DNA from: Gemmiger formicilis
GTDB lineage: Bacteria > Bacillota > Clostridia > Oscillospirales > Ruminococcaceae
DNA length: 59,190 bases
Direction: 5' to 3'
Assembly (NCBI RefSeq): GCF_018784445.1
Contig: NZ_WQOH01000092.1
Location: 1-59,190, forward strand
Shown: piece by piece, positions 16,918 to 24,897 of the stretch
Layout of the letters: each line of letters starts with the position of its first letter
Position numbering within the stretch: the first letter of the stretch is position 1
Made by a program: the position numbers and the translations under genes
The notes under the pieces: generated by a model
What the model was told of the DNA's origin: nothing
What the model saw: the letters and a program-made list of their open reading frames with translations, nothing else
The model's database searches: none

Positions 16918-18099
16918 TTAAAGCACCACCTCATTTGCAGCGGCGGCTTGCTGCTTCAGGATTTTTTCATGCTTCTCCGTCAGCCTTGCATGGGTGATGA
17001 TGTCATGGACAATCTGGGTGTGGTTCATCTTATCCAGACGGAGAGCCAGCTTTAACGTGGGGGCTACCTGATGGGAGAGCCAGTGCAGGGTGCGTTCAAA
17101 GGAATAGGGTTCCGGTTTGGTTGTCAGTTTCAGGCTTCCCCTGTGTTCCCCCATAAACCACGCCCATTCCTCATTGATACGCCAGTCAGAACGGGGCTTC
17201 GTATCGTCCCTGTCCACGAACCGGACATAGCGGTTGATGATTTGAAACGCTGTCCGTTCTGGATTGTCATGTTCTAACAGATCACGGATGGCGTAAAAGG
17301 CACGCTCATTTTTCAGCCGGATTTCAAAGCGGTTCTTTACCTCTGCGTCCGCAATGGGAATATCGTGCTTTTTGTACTGCTCATAGTCTTTTTCATAAAT
17401 GCAGAAGTACACCTCACTTTGGAGGGAGCCGATATACAGGGTGTTCCCCATACATTCTTTTTCCCCACTCCGTACCAGTTCGCCGCTGCGGTAGCTTTTG
17501 AAGCTGCGGAAGACCGAGATACATTCCTCATTCCGGCACTTCTCTGTCAGATGGGGAATGTTCAGGATTCCTGTTTTGTCATTGATGGCAAGGTCAAGCC
17601 GCTTCATCACGCCGTCCTCCATGAGAACGTCCATAAAAAACTCATACCAGCTCCGTTCCTGTGCCAGCAGATAGCTTTCAAACTGGCGGCAGCCACGCCC
17701 TTTCAGTTCCAGCAGCACCCCTTTTTCCAGCTCCGGCGATACTAGAACGAAAATATCCCCCAGATAGTAATGCTCTGTGTAAGAGTAGAAGCCGTAGTCT
17801 TCATGGATAAAGTAGGGGAGTTTTAACCGCAGCACGTCTTCCACGATATGCTTCACATCCGTAGTAGGAAAGCGAATCCGAACATAGTCAAAGAGCATTT
17901 CAAGGGGATTGTCTGGATTGAAGCGTTCCAGAGCTTCTGAGATGGCTTCCTGTAATGCTTCGGATGGGTGAGCCTTGCTCGTTTCAATATCGCTCAGGTA
18001 CGGACGGGTGATTCCGGCAGCTAACGCAAGTTTCTGTTGTGAGATACCGTAAACTTCCCGTTTTTCTTTGATGTCCTGTACCCATGTTTCTTCATTCAG
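16918..18099 (-). CDS. orf20: ICE relaxase, MobT/Rep_trans family (Tn916 Orf20)
   Basis: About 393 residues. An N-terminal HTH_XRE domain ('GISQQKLALAAGITRPYLSD', about residues 18-55) is followed by the rolling-circle replication initiator fold. This contains 'VLLELKGRGCRQFE', 'FFMDVLMEDGVMKRLDLAIND' and the catalytic Tyr region in the 'LYIGSLQSEVYFCIYEKDYE' segment. MobT nicks oriT and also drives ICE plasmid-like replication. No ATG exists near the family start: the AGGAGG-like site at 18108-18113 points to a CTG at 18099 where Tn916 is believed to use TTG. The open frame extends to a GTG at 18279, but that extension covers the oriT-like palindromes and is rejected. Confidence 0.9.
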   Translation of the reverse strand: MNEETWVQDIKEKREVYGISQQKLALAAGITRPYLSDIETSKAHPSEALQEAISEALERFNPDNPLEMLFDYVRIRFPTTDVKHIVEDVLRLKLPYFIHEDYGFYSYTEHYYLGDIFVLVSPELEKGVLLELKGRGCRQFESYLLAQERSWYEFFMDVLMEDGVMKRLDLAINDKTGILNIPHLTEKCRNEECISVFRSFKSYRSGELVRSGEKECMGNTLYIGSLQSEVYFCIYEKDYEQYKKHDIPIADAEVKNRFEIRLKNERAFYAIRDLLEHDNPERTAFQIINRYVRFVDRDDTKPRSDWRINEEWAWFMGEHRGSLKLTTKPEPYSFERTLHWLSHQVAPTLKLALRLDKMNHTQIVHDIITHARLTEKHEKILKQQAAAANEVVL

Positions 18100-18124
18100 T
18101 GAAAATCCCTCCTGTCTAAAAAAG

Positions 18125-18290
18125 CGTATGTCAACTTTCAGAGTCTTGTTGACATACGCCGGATATGGGAGAATCCCTTGTGTATCGTGGGATTCTGCCC
18201 TGTTGTTTGATTGTTGCCTGTCGATTTGTACCCCTCTGTTAGATACGAGGGGTTCATGCTGGCGTGCCTTGCGGCACACCAGCTACAGCA
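18125..18290. other. oriT-like palindromic region between orf21 and orf20
   Basis: Tn916 carries its transfer origin between orf20 and orf21, and this corresponding gap is full of inverted repeats: CGTATGTCAAC (18125-18135)/GTTGACATACG (18148-18158), AGAATCCC (18170-18177)/GGGATTCT (18189-18196), CCCCTC (18231-18236)/GAGGGG (18247-18252) and GTGCC (18264-18268)/GGCAC (18273-18277). I cannot identify the nick site by eye. Confidence 0.7.
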
Positions 18291-18292
18291 GG

Positions 18293-19690
18293 TCAGTCCG
18301 TTTCTGCGGCTTTCGCTTCGCACGCCGCCTGCACTTCCTGCCTGCTGTCTATCAGTTTTTTTATTTCTTTGAGGAAATCGTGTCCTTTTGGCACAAGGGG
18401 CGTGTAAAATTCCGAGATAACGCTGGTTCCCACATCCACATAGCCACGCCCTTTTATCTGCTTTAGGAAGAAATCCTTTGTGGTTTCCCCGAACATCATC
18501 CCATAGCCCATTTCCGACATCCGCCCCAGAGCCACACGGAAATTAAACTGGTCACGGATTCCGTCCCCCAGATACTTTGCGTCTGGACGCTGGCAGGCGA
18601 GAATCAGGAAGAAGCCAGCCTGCCGCCCAAGCATAACGATTTGTTTTAATTTGTTGAGGACAGCGGCATTTTCCTTTGTGCCGAGCATTTCCATAAATGC
18701 CACATATTCATCAAAGATAAGGAAATTTGCAGGAAGCCCCAGATAAGCGTAATTTTCCCCTGTCCGGTAATTCTCCATGAGCTTCATGTCTTCGCTGCGT
18801 TTCATCATTTCTTCATAGAAACGGTCAATGCAGTCGAGCATATCTTCCTTTTTGTAGTACACATCCGGCATAACCGCCTGTAAATCCGCAAGGTCGGCGT
18901 TCTTTGGGTCTAACACGAACAGGACGGCGTTGGTGCGGAGCAGGGCTTCAATGAGGGTCAGGATGAAGTAGGTCTTTCCGCCGCCGGTTCCTCCGGCAAT
19001 GAGCATATGGGGGAGCTTGTCATACTCCCACCAGACATTTTCCATGAGCCGGAGCCTGCCGTCCTTTGCCTGTACATCCTCAATGGAGATACGGTTCGCA
19101 ATGGTATCATAGAGCAGGGTGTACTCCACATAGGAATCCTTTAATTCCTTATCCGTCAGCTCACAGTACAAGCCGCTTTCCAGCTTTCTCTCCAAGTTTA
19201 AGAGCTGTTCCTGATATTTCCCCAAGGTGATTTCCACACGGATATGGAGCAAGCCTTGTTTCATCCGGTAGTAGATTTTGGGAAAGTAAGTGATGGTTTC
19301 TTTGGAACGGCTGGAAGACAAGTCCTTGAAAAAAGCGTCCTCCTTTCTCTGCTCCGATTCATACCACTTGTTTTCCAACACCATCCTTGCCAGCTTTTGG
19401 CGGTGGATGAGCTGCTTTACTTCATCCCTGCGGTATCGCCAGAACAGAAGAACTGCTGTAAGGCACACCAGCCCTGCCACGCCCATGCTAAATAGCAGAT
19501 AAGGGATATTTACATCCTGTACTATCTGGGAGAGGGACACTTCCTGCCAGTTGGTTCCGGCAATCTGCCCGATATGAAACAGCAGGACAACCAGCAGGAA
19601 GACAGGGAGCAGAGAAGCAAGGGCAGTATAGAATACAAGGTCTTTATCCGTGGGACGGATACGTTTTCCACGGGGGAAAAGCTGCTTCAT
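18293..19690 (-). CDS. orf21: FtsK/SpoIIIE-type coupling ATPase (Tn916 Orf21, TcpA/ConQ)
   Basis: A 465-residue protein. Two N-terminal helices (about 24-43 and 60-80) anchor it in the membrane. The motor domain has Walker A GGTGGGKT (about residues 227-234), Walker B 'FLIFDEYVAFME' and the conserved 'LACQRPDAKYLGDGIRDQFN' segment. It is the coupling protein that brings the relaxase-bound DNA to the channel. The ATG at 19690 has the ribosome site AAAGGAGGATTGTTCCT. It lies upstream of the oriT region and downstream of the YdcP-like genes. Confidence 0.93.
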   Translation of the reverse strand: MKQLFPRGKRIRPTDKDLVFYTALASLLPVFLLVVLLFHIGQIAGTNWQEVSLSQIVQDVNIPYLLFSMGVAGLVCLTAVLLFWRYRRDEVKQLIHRQKLARMVLENKWYESEQRKEDAFFKDLSSSRSKETITYFPKIYYRMKQGLLHIRVEITLGKYQEQLLNLERKLESGLYCELTDKELKDSYVEYTLLYDTIANRISIEDVQAKDGRLRLMENVWWEYDKLPHMLIAGGTGGGKTYFILTLIEALLRTNAVLFVLDPKNADLADLQAVMPDVYYKKEDMLDCIDRFYEEMMKRSEDMKLMENYRTGENYAYLGLPANFLIFDEYVAFMEMLGTKENAAVLNKLKQIVMLGRQAGFFLILACQRPDAKYLGDGIRDQFNFRVALGRMSEMGYGMMFGETTKDFFLKQIKGRGYVDVGTSVISEFYTPLVPKGHDFLKEIKKLIDSRQEVQAACEAKAAETD

Positions 19691-19725
19691 AGGAACAATC
19701 CTCCTTTCGTTTTTTTATGTTCCTG

Positions 19726-20103
19726 TTATTTTGCAGGGGGAACGTCTTTCTTTGGTGGCTGCGGATTCATGGCAGCCCCTTTTTTCAGAACAATATCCTC
19801 CGCCTTGATGTACCAGTCTACCTCTGCTCCCTGAAAGGTAGCCGTTGCCACGGTATCTGCCACAGGATTGATAAGTTCCACCTCTGCATTGTAATCGAAC
19901 TCCTTTAATGGCATGCTGGCAGGGATGGAAACCTGAATCATACGCCCCTGTCCTCTGGATTTTAAGTCATAGGTACGCTCCTTGATTTCTTCTGATACCG
20001 AGCCGTCTTCATTCTGGAGGTGAACCTCACGGCGGAGGGCAGAAAATTTCAATGCCCCGAAAGTTGCTTCCTTGTCAATCACGATTCCGTTTGCTAATCT
20101 CAT
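19726..20103 (-). CDS. orf22: YdcP-family protein (Tn916 Orf22)
   Basis: A 125-residue protein (MRLANGIVIDKEATFGALKF) matching the DUF961/YdcP family, present as orf22 in Tn916 and ydcP in ICEBs1. It lies between Orf23 and the coupling protein. A helicase-processivity or single-strand-binding-related role has been described for HelP-like YdcP proteins in ICEs; it is uncertain which paralogue does this. The C-terminus is short and lysine/proline-rich. A second, shorter family member precedes it. Confidence 0.85.
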   Translation of the reverse strand: MRLANGIVIDKEATFGALKFSALRREVHLQNEDGSVSEEIKERTYDLKSRGQGRMIQVSIPASMPLKEFDYNAEVELINPVADTVATATFQGAEVDWYIKAEDIVLKKGAAMNPQPPKKDVPPAK

Positions 20104-20124
20104 AGTCTGATGTCCTCCTTTTCC

Positions 20125-20439
20125 TTATGCTTTTACCATATCGTCAGCGTGCAAAATGTAGTTGGTAAAGCCCCTTGTGCCGATTTTATAGCCCTCTGCG
20201 GTGATACGTGGATTGACGAGCTTCACACGTTCCTCAAAGTCAAAATGTTTCTCTCCGGCTTCGGCAGGGAGGATAACCACAATATCATCCGCCCTCTGTA
20301 CGTCTGAATAAAGATTGAAGCTGCGGGAGAGTACCGTCATGCGTCCATTGATTCTTCTCTGTTCTGTCTTGTCTTCTCCGGCAAACTCCAAGTTGCCGAA
20401 TGTCTTTTCCATGTTGGGGATAACGAATTTTAATTCCAT
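20125..20439 (-). CDS. orf23: YdcP-family protein (Tn916 Orf23)
   Basis: A 104-residue protein (MELKFVIPNMEKTFGNLEFA) of the DUF961/YdcP family, homologous to Orf23 of Tn916 and distantly similar to the next gene. It is the first gene of the transfer operon in this copy; no Orf24-like gene is evident upstream. The ATG is preceded by GAAAGGACAGG. An antisense or shifted frame from a GTG at 20548 overlaps it but lacks family features. Confidence 0.85.
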   Translation of the reverse strand: MELKFVIPNMEKTFGNLEFAGEDKTEQRRINGRMTVLSRSFNLYSDVQRADDIVVILPAEAGEKHFDFEERVKLVNPRITAEGYKIGTRGFTNYILHADDMVKA

Positions 20440-20723
20440 ATAGATATACCTGTCCTTTCTGAATGTTGTGTTTGATGGTTAGTTTTAGGTTCCGGTTTGA
20501 AAGTCGGAGGTGAACGCTCCGGCGGTGGTGATTTCTTCGTGGTATCACATCCTTTCTGGGACTATTGAAGAAATTACAGGGTTGTGATATTATCTAGGTG
20601 TTAAAAATTAAATCGTCATGGTTAGGATTGTTAGCTTGTGTTTTTTCATGTAGCTCTGTCATGTACTCCCAACAACTTAAAAGTAGATTTCAGTGGAGAT
20701 TTATAATATCAGGAGGTACGCTT
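20440..20723. other. Leader/terminal region of the Tn916-like ICE, no gene seen
   Basis: The region between orf23 and the tiny ORF at 20724. A minus-strand GATAAT near 20594 may be the -10 of the transfer operon, but I could not find a clear -35. A GGATGTGATACC ribosome-like site near 20550 (minus strand) is not followed by a convincing gene. Confidence 0.35.
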
Positions 20724-20789
20724 ATGACAATAATAACAACTGTAAAAAGCATTATGGTGGGCGACGGAATTTCTGGGAATTTTTGCTAA
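20724..20789 (+). CDS. Possible 21-residue peptide
   Basis: A strong ribosome site (AGGAGGTACGCTT) is followed by an ATG and 20 more codons (MTIITTVKSIMVGDG..., ending in Cys) before TAA. The gene is far below normal annotation size. The excellent ribosome site, the only one in an otherwise non-coding 800-base region near the ICE end, is the reason to list it. It could be a leader peptide or a remnant of a gene cut by ICE insertion. No function is proposed. Confidence 0.35.
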   Translation: MTIITTVKSIMVGDGISGNFC

Positions 20790-20867
20790 AGTGTGCAGGG
20801 GCAATGGAAAAAATTACGGCTGGCATGACATGAAGAATCCGGGAGGGTCAAATCTCCAATTCCCATC

Positions 20868-20885
20868 GGGGCTGTTTTCAGCCCC
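20868..20885 (+). terminator. Short GC hairpin near the ICE end
   Basis: GGGGCTG/CAGCCCC with a TTTT loop is followed by ATTTAATTTT. It is a terminator-like structure for plus-strand transcripts. Confidence 0.45.
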
Positions 20886-20902
20886 ATTTAATTTTGAAAC
20901 AA

Positions 20903-20934
20903 AAAATAGACGCCCATTGTTGAACGTCTATTTT
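20903..20934. terminator. Bidirectional terminator-like hairpin
   Basis: A perfect 10-bp inverted repeat AAAATAGACG/CGTCTATTTT. It has A/T runs built into both ends, so it can act in either direction. It may isolate the ICE from flanking genes. Confidence 0.6.
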
Positions 20935-21170
20935 GGGATGATATTGAGGTTTGCTGGTCTATCTTATAAAATCTGAATGTACTTCGATTGCATTTTTATT
21001 GCATTTTTAATTTGTTTTCATATAGATTTTAGTGGTTGATAGTTCCTGAAAATGCCTTAAAATCAATGATTTTCACTTATATGGCATACTGTCTGTCTGG
21101 AGTTTGAATAATTTGAAATCGTTGATAATCATTGCAGTAACGATAAAATTTGAAACATTGATAGTTGTTT

Positions 21171-21189
21171 GATACTGCTTTGATACTAA
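21171..21189 (+). repeat. Candidate attachment-site repeat, left copy
   Basis: GATACTGCTTTGATACTAA resembles GATACTATTTTGATACTAA at 35729-35747 (17 of 19 positions equal). It lies about 1.1 kb upstream of the integrase gene, outside the element's repressor. The repeat is AT-rich and short, so it is only a candidate att core. Confidence 0.3.
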
Positions 21190-21221
21190 CTGAAAATTAT
21201 TCGCCACTGAGAGACGCAGAA

Positions 21222-21261
21222 CGCCCTCTGAAAAACGGTAAGTTTTTCAGAGGGCGTTTTT
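21222..21261 (+). terminator. Strong rho-independent terminator
   Basis: A perfect 15-bp stem (CGCCCTCTGAAAAAC/GTTTTTCAGAGGGCG) with a 5-base loop is followed by TTTTT on the plus strand. It ends 4 bases before the stop codon of the minus-strand repressor gene. Confidence 0.8.
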
Positions 21262-21265
21262 GTCT

Positions 21266-21814
21266 CTATTTTTCTTTTCGCCACTTTCTGTGGTATGTTT
21301 CAGGATAACAGGCATCAGCAGTTGCAGGCCAGTTGAGTCTCCATTCGGTGTATTCTTCTTGTGTAATTTCTCCATTTGCAAGTTGCTCTTTGCGCAACTT
21401 CCATTCCCCTAGATAGTCTTCCATACGGTCATAATCATAAATAATAGCGATGCGTTTTTGGGGCTGCTGAGAACCACTGTCATCAAGCACATCGACTAGT
21501 CTAATACCGGGATGTTGGTCGTCTTGATCGAAAAGAGTATACATAACATCTTCTGCGCAATACATATCAGGTTCATAAAGAGCATAGAAGCTGACATCTA
21601 AGGCATCCGCAAATTTATGAAGTAAAGCATCTTTAGGCTTACGGGTATTGCTTTCGTATTGTGCGATACGAACATCGGCGCCTCGTTTATTAAATCCAAC
21701 TGCAACGCCTAACTCCTTTTGAGTCATACCGCGAAAGACGCGCGCTTTCTTTATTCGATCACCAATTGACAACGTTAATAACTCCTTCGTACTGTGAGTG
21801 TACAAGCGCAGCAT
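21266..21814 (-). CDS. Cro/CI-type repressor of the mobilizable element
   Basis: An up to 182-residue protein. A helix-turn-helix (about residues 17-75: 'IGDRIKKARVFRGMTQKELG', 'VRIAQYESNTRKPKDALLHK') is followed by a C-terminal region found in regulators of clostridial integrative elements ('RLNWPATADACYPE'). Transcription is divergent from xis/int, and the shared intergenic region holds a strong promoter with palindromic half-sites. It therefore probably represses excision and mobilisation. The start is uncertain: ATG 21814, or a TTG about 42-48 bases further in just before the SIGDRIKKAR segment. Confidence 0.82.
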   Translation of the reverse strand: MLRLYTHSTKELLTLSIGDRIKKARVFRGMTQKELGVAVGFNKRGADVRIAQYESNTRKPKDALLHKFADALDVSFYALYEPDMYCAEDVMYTLFDQDDQHPGIRLVDVLDDSGSQQPQKRIAIIYDYDRMEDYLGEWKLRKEQLANGEITQEEYTEWRLNWPATADACYPETYHRKWRKEK

Positions 21815-21907
21815 TGCACGAACGACTGCATGAGTATTATACCATTAAACTATTAAAATCGCAACAAAAATTTAACAAAAAAGTTTAGGAAAAATGAGCT
21901 TAGATAA

Positions 21908-21936
21908 TTGACTTAACTAGATATGCTTAGTATAAT
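21908..21936 (+). promoter_or_regulatory. Strong promoter for xis-int-mob genes
   Basis: TTGACT (21908-21913), a 17-base spacer and TATAAT (21931-21936). The spacer and flanks contain CTTAG/CTAAG-like half-sites (for example ACTAGATATGCTTAGT at 21917-21932), consistent with repressor binding over the promoter. The 270-base gap 21815-22087 has no gene. Confidence 0.85.
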
Positions 21937-21946
21937 GGAGAAAACG

Positions 21947-21964
21947 TTAAACATATAAGCTTAG
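21947..21964. promoter_or_regulatory. Imperfect palindromic operator
   Basis: TTAAACATATAAGCTTAG just downstream of the promoter. It resembles the perfect palindrome at 35812-35831. It is probably a binding site for the divergent repressor; this is inferred from sequence only. Confidence 0.45.
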
Positions 21965-22087
21965 TCAAAAAAGACTTAACTGGCAAAAGGTCAAGCTTCA
22001 AATAGGAAAGGACTATGTGGGGCGACATAGGTGTGAAGCGTCAATCATTCAGCCAGTTGAAATAAATATTTGAATGAGGAACATAAA

Positions 22088-22291
22088 ATGGACAAAAGCA
22101 TTTTTATCAGAGCGGACGAACTTGCCGCAGAATTGGACGTTTCTAAGGCATTGGCTTATAAGATGATCAACCAGTGGAACGAGGAACTGAAAGCCAAAGG
22201 CTATACCACTGTGGGTGGCCGTGTAAGCCGCCAGTACTATTACGAAAAGATTTACGGTGCGGAAAAGGAGAAAGCCGATGCCTGCGTATAA
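22088..22291 (+). CDS. Excisionase-like helix-turn-helix protein
   Basis: A 67-residue protein from MDKSIFIRADELAAELDVSK. 'ADELAAELDVSKALAYKMIN' is an HTH typical of recombination directionality factors placed just before a tyrosine integrase, and the basic stretch 'VGGRVSRQYYYEKIYG' suits a wing. It should bend the attachment site for excision. It overlaps the integrase gene by 14 bases. A weak GAGGAAC site precedes the ATG. Confidence 0.75.
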   Translation: MDKSIFIRADELAAELDVSKALAYKMINQWNEELKAKGYTTVGGRVSRQYYYEKIYGAEKEKADACV

Positions 22292-23354
22292 GGATGCCCA
22301 AAAGGGTACATGGTATGCAGCCTTTTACTATCAGGATTGGAAAGGCATCAAGAAAAAGAAATTAAAGCGCGGCTTTCCCACAAAGAAAGAAGCCTTGGCG
22401 TGGGAACGCACATTTCTTCTTCAGCAGGCTGCTGACTTGACCATGACATTTGAAGCCTTTGTAGAAATCTATATTGTTGACAAGCAGAACCGTCTGCGTG
22501 AGAATACATGGTCTACTAAAGAGCATATCATTCGCACTAAGATACTGCCGTACTTCAAAGAAAAACGACTTTGCGATATTAAACCGCAGGATGTCATCGC
22601 GTGGCAGAATGAATTGCTGAACTACCGCGGCAAAAACGGAAAACCGTATTCTCCAACGTACTTGAAAACGCTGCACAGTCAATTCAGTGCGATTCTGAAC
22701 CACGCGGTACGATTCTATGGGTTGAACAAAAATGCAGCAACGACTGCGGGCAATATGGGTTCTTCCAAGCACCAAGAGATGTTGTTCTGGACAAAAGAGG
22801 AATATCTCAAATTTGCAGAAGTGATGATGGACAAGCCGTTATCTTACTATGCGTTTGAAATCCTCTACTGGTGCGGTATCCGCGAGGGAGAACTGCTGGC
22901 GCTGACACCTGCCGATTTCGATTTGGACAAAGGGCTACTCTCTATCACAAAATCCTATCAGCGTTTGAACGGCAAAGATGTGATTACAGACCCCAAGACC
23001 CCAAAAAGCGTTCGGGTCGTTCAGATGCCGGATTTTCTGACAGAGGAAATCCGAGATTATCTGAAATCAATCTACAAGGTGAAGCCGACTGACCGAATTT
23101 TTGATGTGACGAAGTATTATTTACACCATGAAATGGACAGGGGCGCTAAAGAGGCCGGGGTCAAGCGTATCAGAATCCACGATTTGCGGCATTCTCATGT
23201 GTCGCTGCTGATCGAGATGGGATTTTCTGCGGTAGCCATTGCGGACTGAGTGGGGCATGAAAGCATTGATATTACCTACAAGTACGCGCACCTATTCCCG
23301 TCAAAGCAGCAGGAAATGGCGGCCAAATTGAACATAGAAAGAGAGGAACAGTAA
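22278..23354 (+). pseudogene. int: Tyrosine integrase broken by an in-frame TGA
   Basis: The frame from MPAYKDAQKGTWYAAFYY (ribosome site AAAAGGAGAAAG) runs 323 codons to TGA at 23247-23249, then continues in the same frame for another 34 codons to TAA at 23352-23354. The first part has the AP2-like arm-binding N-terminus, the SAM-like core-binding domain (about 60-165) and the catalytic domain with the first Arg (WCGIREGELLAL) and the box II HxxR (HDLRHS). The part after TGA contains the remaining essential residues: the second His (VGHESIDIT) and the nucleophilic Tyr (YKYAHLF). Related integrases read 'AIADRVGHESIDIT', so an Arg codon CGA appears mutated to TGA. The truncated product should be inactive unless read through. 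A sequencing error is the alternative. Confidence 0.88.
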
Positions 23355-23677
23355 TGGAAAAAACTTTAGACCGACAAGGGCGCTGGCGCAGCAAGACTGT
23401 AGCTTTCCGCGTATCGCCGGAGGAAAACAACCAAATCGAAATTAAAGTACGTCTTTCCGGACTGACAAAGCAGGACTATATCGTTAGTCGGCTGACAGAT
23501 CGAGAAATTCGGGTGGTTGGAAATCCGAGAGTTTACAAAGCCCTGAAAAATCAGATGGCGGACATTTATGCAGAGTTGCAGCGCCTTACATCAGCACAGG
23601 AAGTCGCGCCGGATATGCTAGAAACATTGCAGATGATCGCAATCACACTGAACGGTATGAAAGAGGACGGCGAATGA
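23354..23677 (+). CDS. MobC-like mobilisation accessory protein
   Basis: A 107-residue protein (MEKTLDRQGRWRSKTVAFRV, then 'SPEENNQIEIKVRLSGLTKQ' and 'DYIVSRLTDREIRVVGNPRV'). The ribbon-helix-helix-like N-terminus and the 'NQIEIKVRLSGLTKQDYI' segment are the pattern of MobC/plasmid mobilisation relaxosome proteins, which help the relaxase open oriT. The ATG overlaps the last base of the integrase frame (TAATG), so the two are coupled, and the stop overlaps the next gene by four bases. Confidence 0.72.
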   Translation: MEKTLDRQGRWRSKTVAFRVSPEENNQIEIKVRLSGLTKQDYIVSRLTDREIRVVGNPRVYKALKNQMADIYAELQRLTSAQEVAPDMLETLQMIAITLNGMKEDGE

Positions 23678-24765
23678 CCGAAACAAAGAAAACGACCACA
23701 CCGAATGCATCTGTTGGCGCAGATGCGGTGCAGCCGTTACTAAAAAATAGCACCAATAGTATAACAGACTCTAGCAACAATTGCAATCTGAAAACCATAT
23801 CCATGACAGAACTGTATGATACAGTTTACCCGCCGCGCAGACCTATCGTAGACAATTTGCTGTACAGCGGAACCTACCTGTTCGTGGGCGCTCCCAAAAT
23901 TGGAAAGTCGTTTTTTATGGCGCAGCTTGCGTACACAGTAGCAACCGGGTTGATCCTGTGGGAATACGAAGTCCACCAAGGAACCGTTCTATATTTAGCA
24001 TTGGAGGACGATTATGCTCGATTGCAGCGGCGGTTATCCAGAATGTTCGGCGTAGAGGAAACCGACAATTTATACTTTGCAACACAGGCAAAATCCGTTG
24101 TCGGTGGTTTGGACGAACAGCTTGAAGAATTTGTCAAGGCTCACCCCACTGTCAGGCTGATTATCATTGACACCTTGCAGAAAGTCCGCGAGGTAAGCGG
24201 TGAGTGTTACAGTTATGCCAGTGACTATGAGATTGTGACAAGGCTGAAAAAATTCAGTGATAGTCATGGTATCTGCTTGTTGGTCGTACACCATACGCGG
24301 AAGATGGAAGCAGGGGATAGCTTCGATATGATCTCCGGCACGAATGGTCTGCTGGGCGCAGCGGACGGCGCGTTCATTATGCAGAAAAAGCGGCGAACGG
24401 ATAATATTGCCACACTCGATGTTGTCGGACGCGACCAGCCGGATCAGGAACTGACGCTGGAGTTTGACCGGGAACGGTGCGTGTGGAATTTCCAAGGTGC
24501 GGAAACGCAACTCTGGAAACAACCGCCAGACCCAGTGCTGAAAGCTGTTTCAAAGATTTTCCTTTCAGCAGGCTCTGCATGGTGTGGAACACCAACGGAG
24601 TTGTTGGCTCTGCTGCCGGACGTGAAAATCCAAGCAAATGTTCTGACCCGAAAATTAAATGTGAGTGCTGACCGTCTTTACAATGACTATGGAATCCGCT
24701 ATGAAAGTAAACGCACACATGATGGACGCACGGTCTGCCTGAAATTGGAACAGCCGAAAGCGTGA
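23674..24765 (+). CDS. RepA-like AAA ATPase/helicase
   Basis: A 363-residue protein of the AAA_25/RepA family. Walker A is GAPKIGKS (about residues 76-83), Walker B is 'RLIIIDTLQKVRE', and a 'LLVVHHTRK' sensor-like segment follows. Proteins of this kind are hexameric replicative helicases of small plasmids and mobilizable elements. The C-terminal 70 residues look like a winged helix. In this element it sits between mobC and a cluster of inverted/direct repeats (24772-24835) that could be its origin. Its job is probably limited replication after excision; this is inference from family. Confidence 0.85.
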   Translation: MTETKKTTTPNASVGADAVQPLLKNSTNSITDSSNNCNLKTISMTELYDTVYPPRRPIVDNLLYSGTYLFVGAPKIGKSFFMAQLAYTVATGLILWEYEVHQGTVLYLALEDDYARLQRRLSRMFGVEETDNLYFATQAKSVVGGLDEQLEEFVKAHPTVRLIIIDTLQKVREVSGECYSYASDYEIVTRLKKFSDSHGICLLVVHHTRKMEAGDSFDMISGTNGLLGAADGAFIMQKKRRTDNIATLDVVGRDQPDQELTLEFDRERCVWNFQGAETQLWKQPPDPVLKAVSKIFLSAGSAWCGTPTELLALLPDVKIQANVLTRKLNVSADRLYNDYGIRYESKRTHDGRTVCLKLEQPKA

Positions 24766-24771
24766 CGATAT

Positions 24772-24835
24772 GTGACGGTCGTGACGGTATTTTGGGGCGC
24801 AAGCCCGACAGCAAAAATACCGTCACCATCGTCAC
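24772..24835. repeat. Long inverted repeat built of GTGACGG units (candidate oriV or oriT part)
   Basis: The left arm 24772-24793 and the right arm 24814-24835 are reverse complements at 20 of 22 positions and enclose a 20-base loop. The left arm contains tandem GTGACGG units, preceded by a third CGTGACG at 24761, i.e. iteron-like spacing. It starts 6 bases after the RepA-like gene. Confidence 0.75.
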
Positions 24836-24897
24836 GACCGACACGGAAGAGGTAGCAAATATTCTTTTTCCAACAGGTAGCCCCGCAGGGCGCAAAG

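Noticed and set aside
20285-20548. GTG-started frame of 87 codons upstream of and overlapping orf23
   Set aside because: Basic, low-complexity, no family match; orf23 in another frame has the known family sequence.
23247-23249. TGA as selenocysteine or recoded sense codon
   Set aside because: There is no SECIS-like hairpin that I can see, Sec is not expected at an Arg position, and other genes here end normally with TGA.
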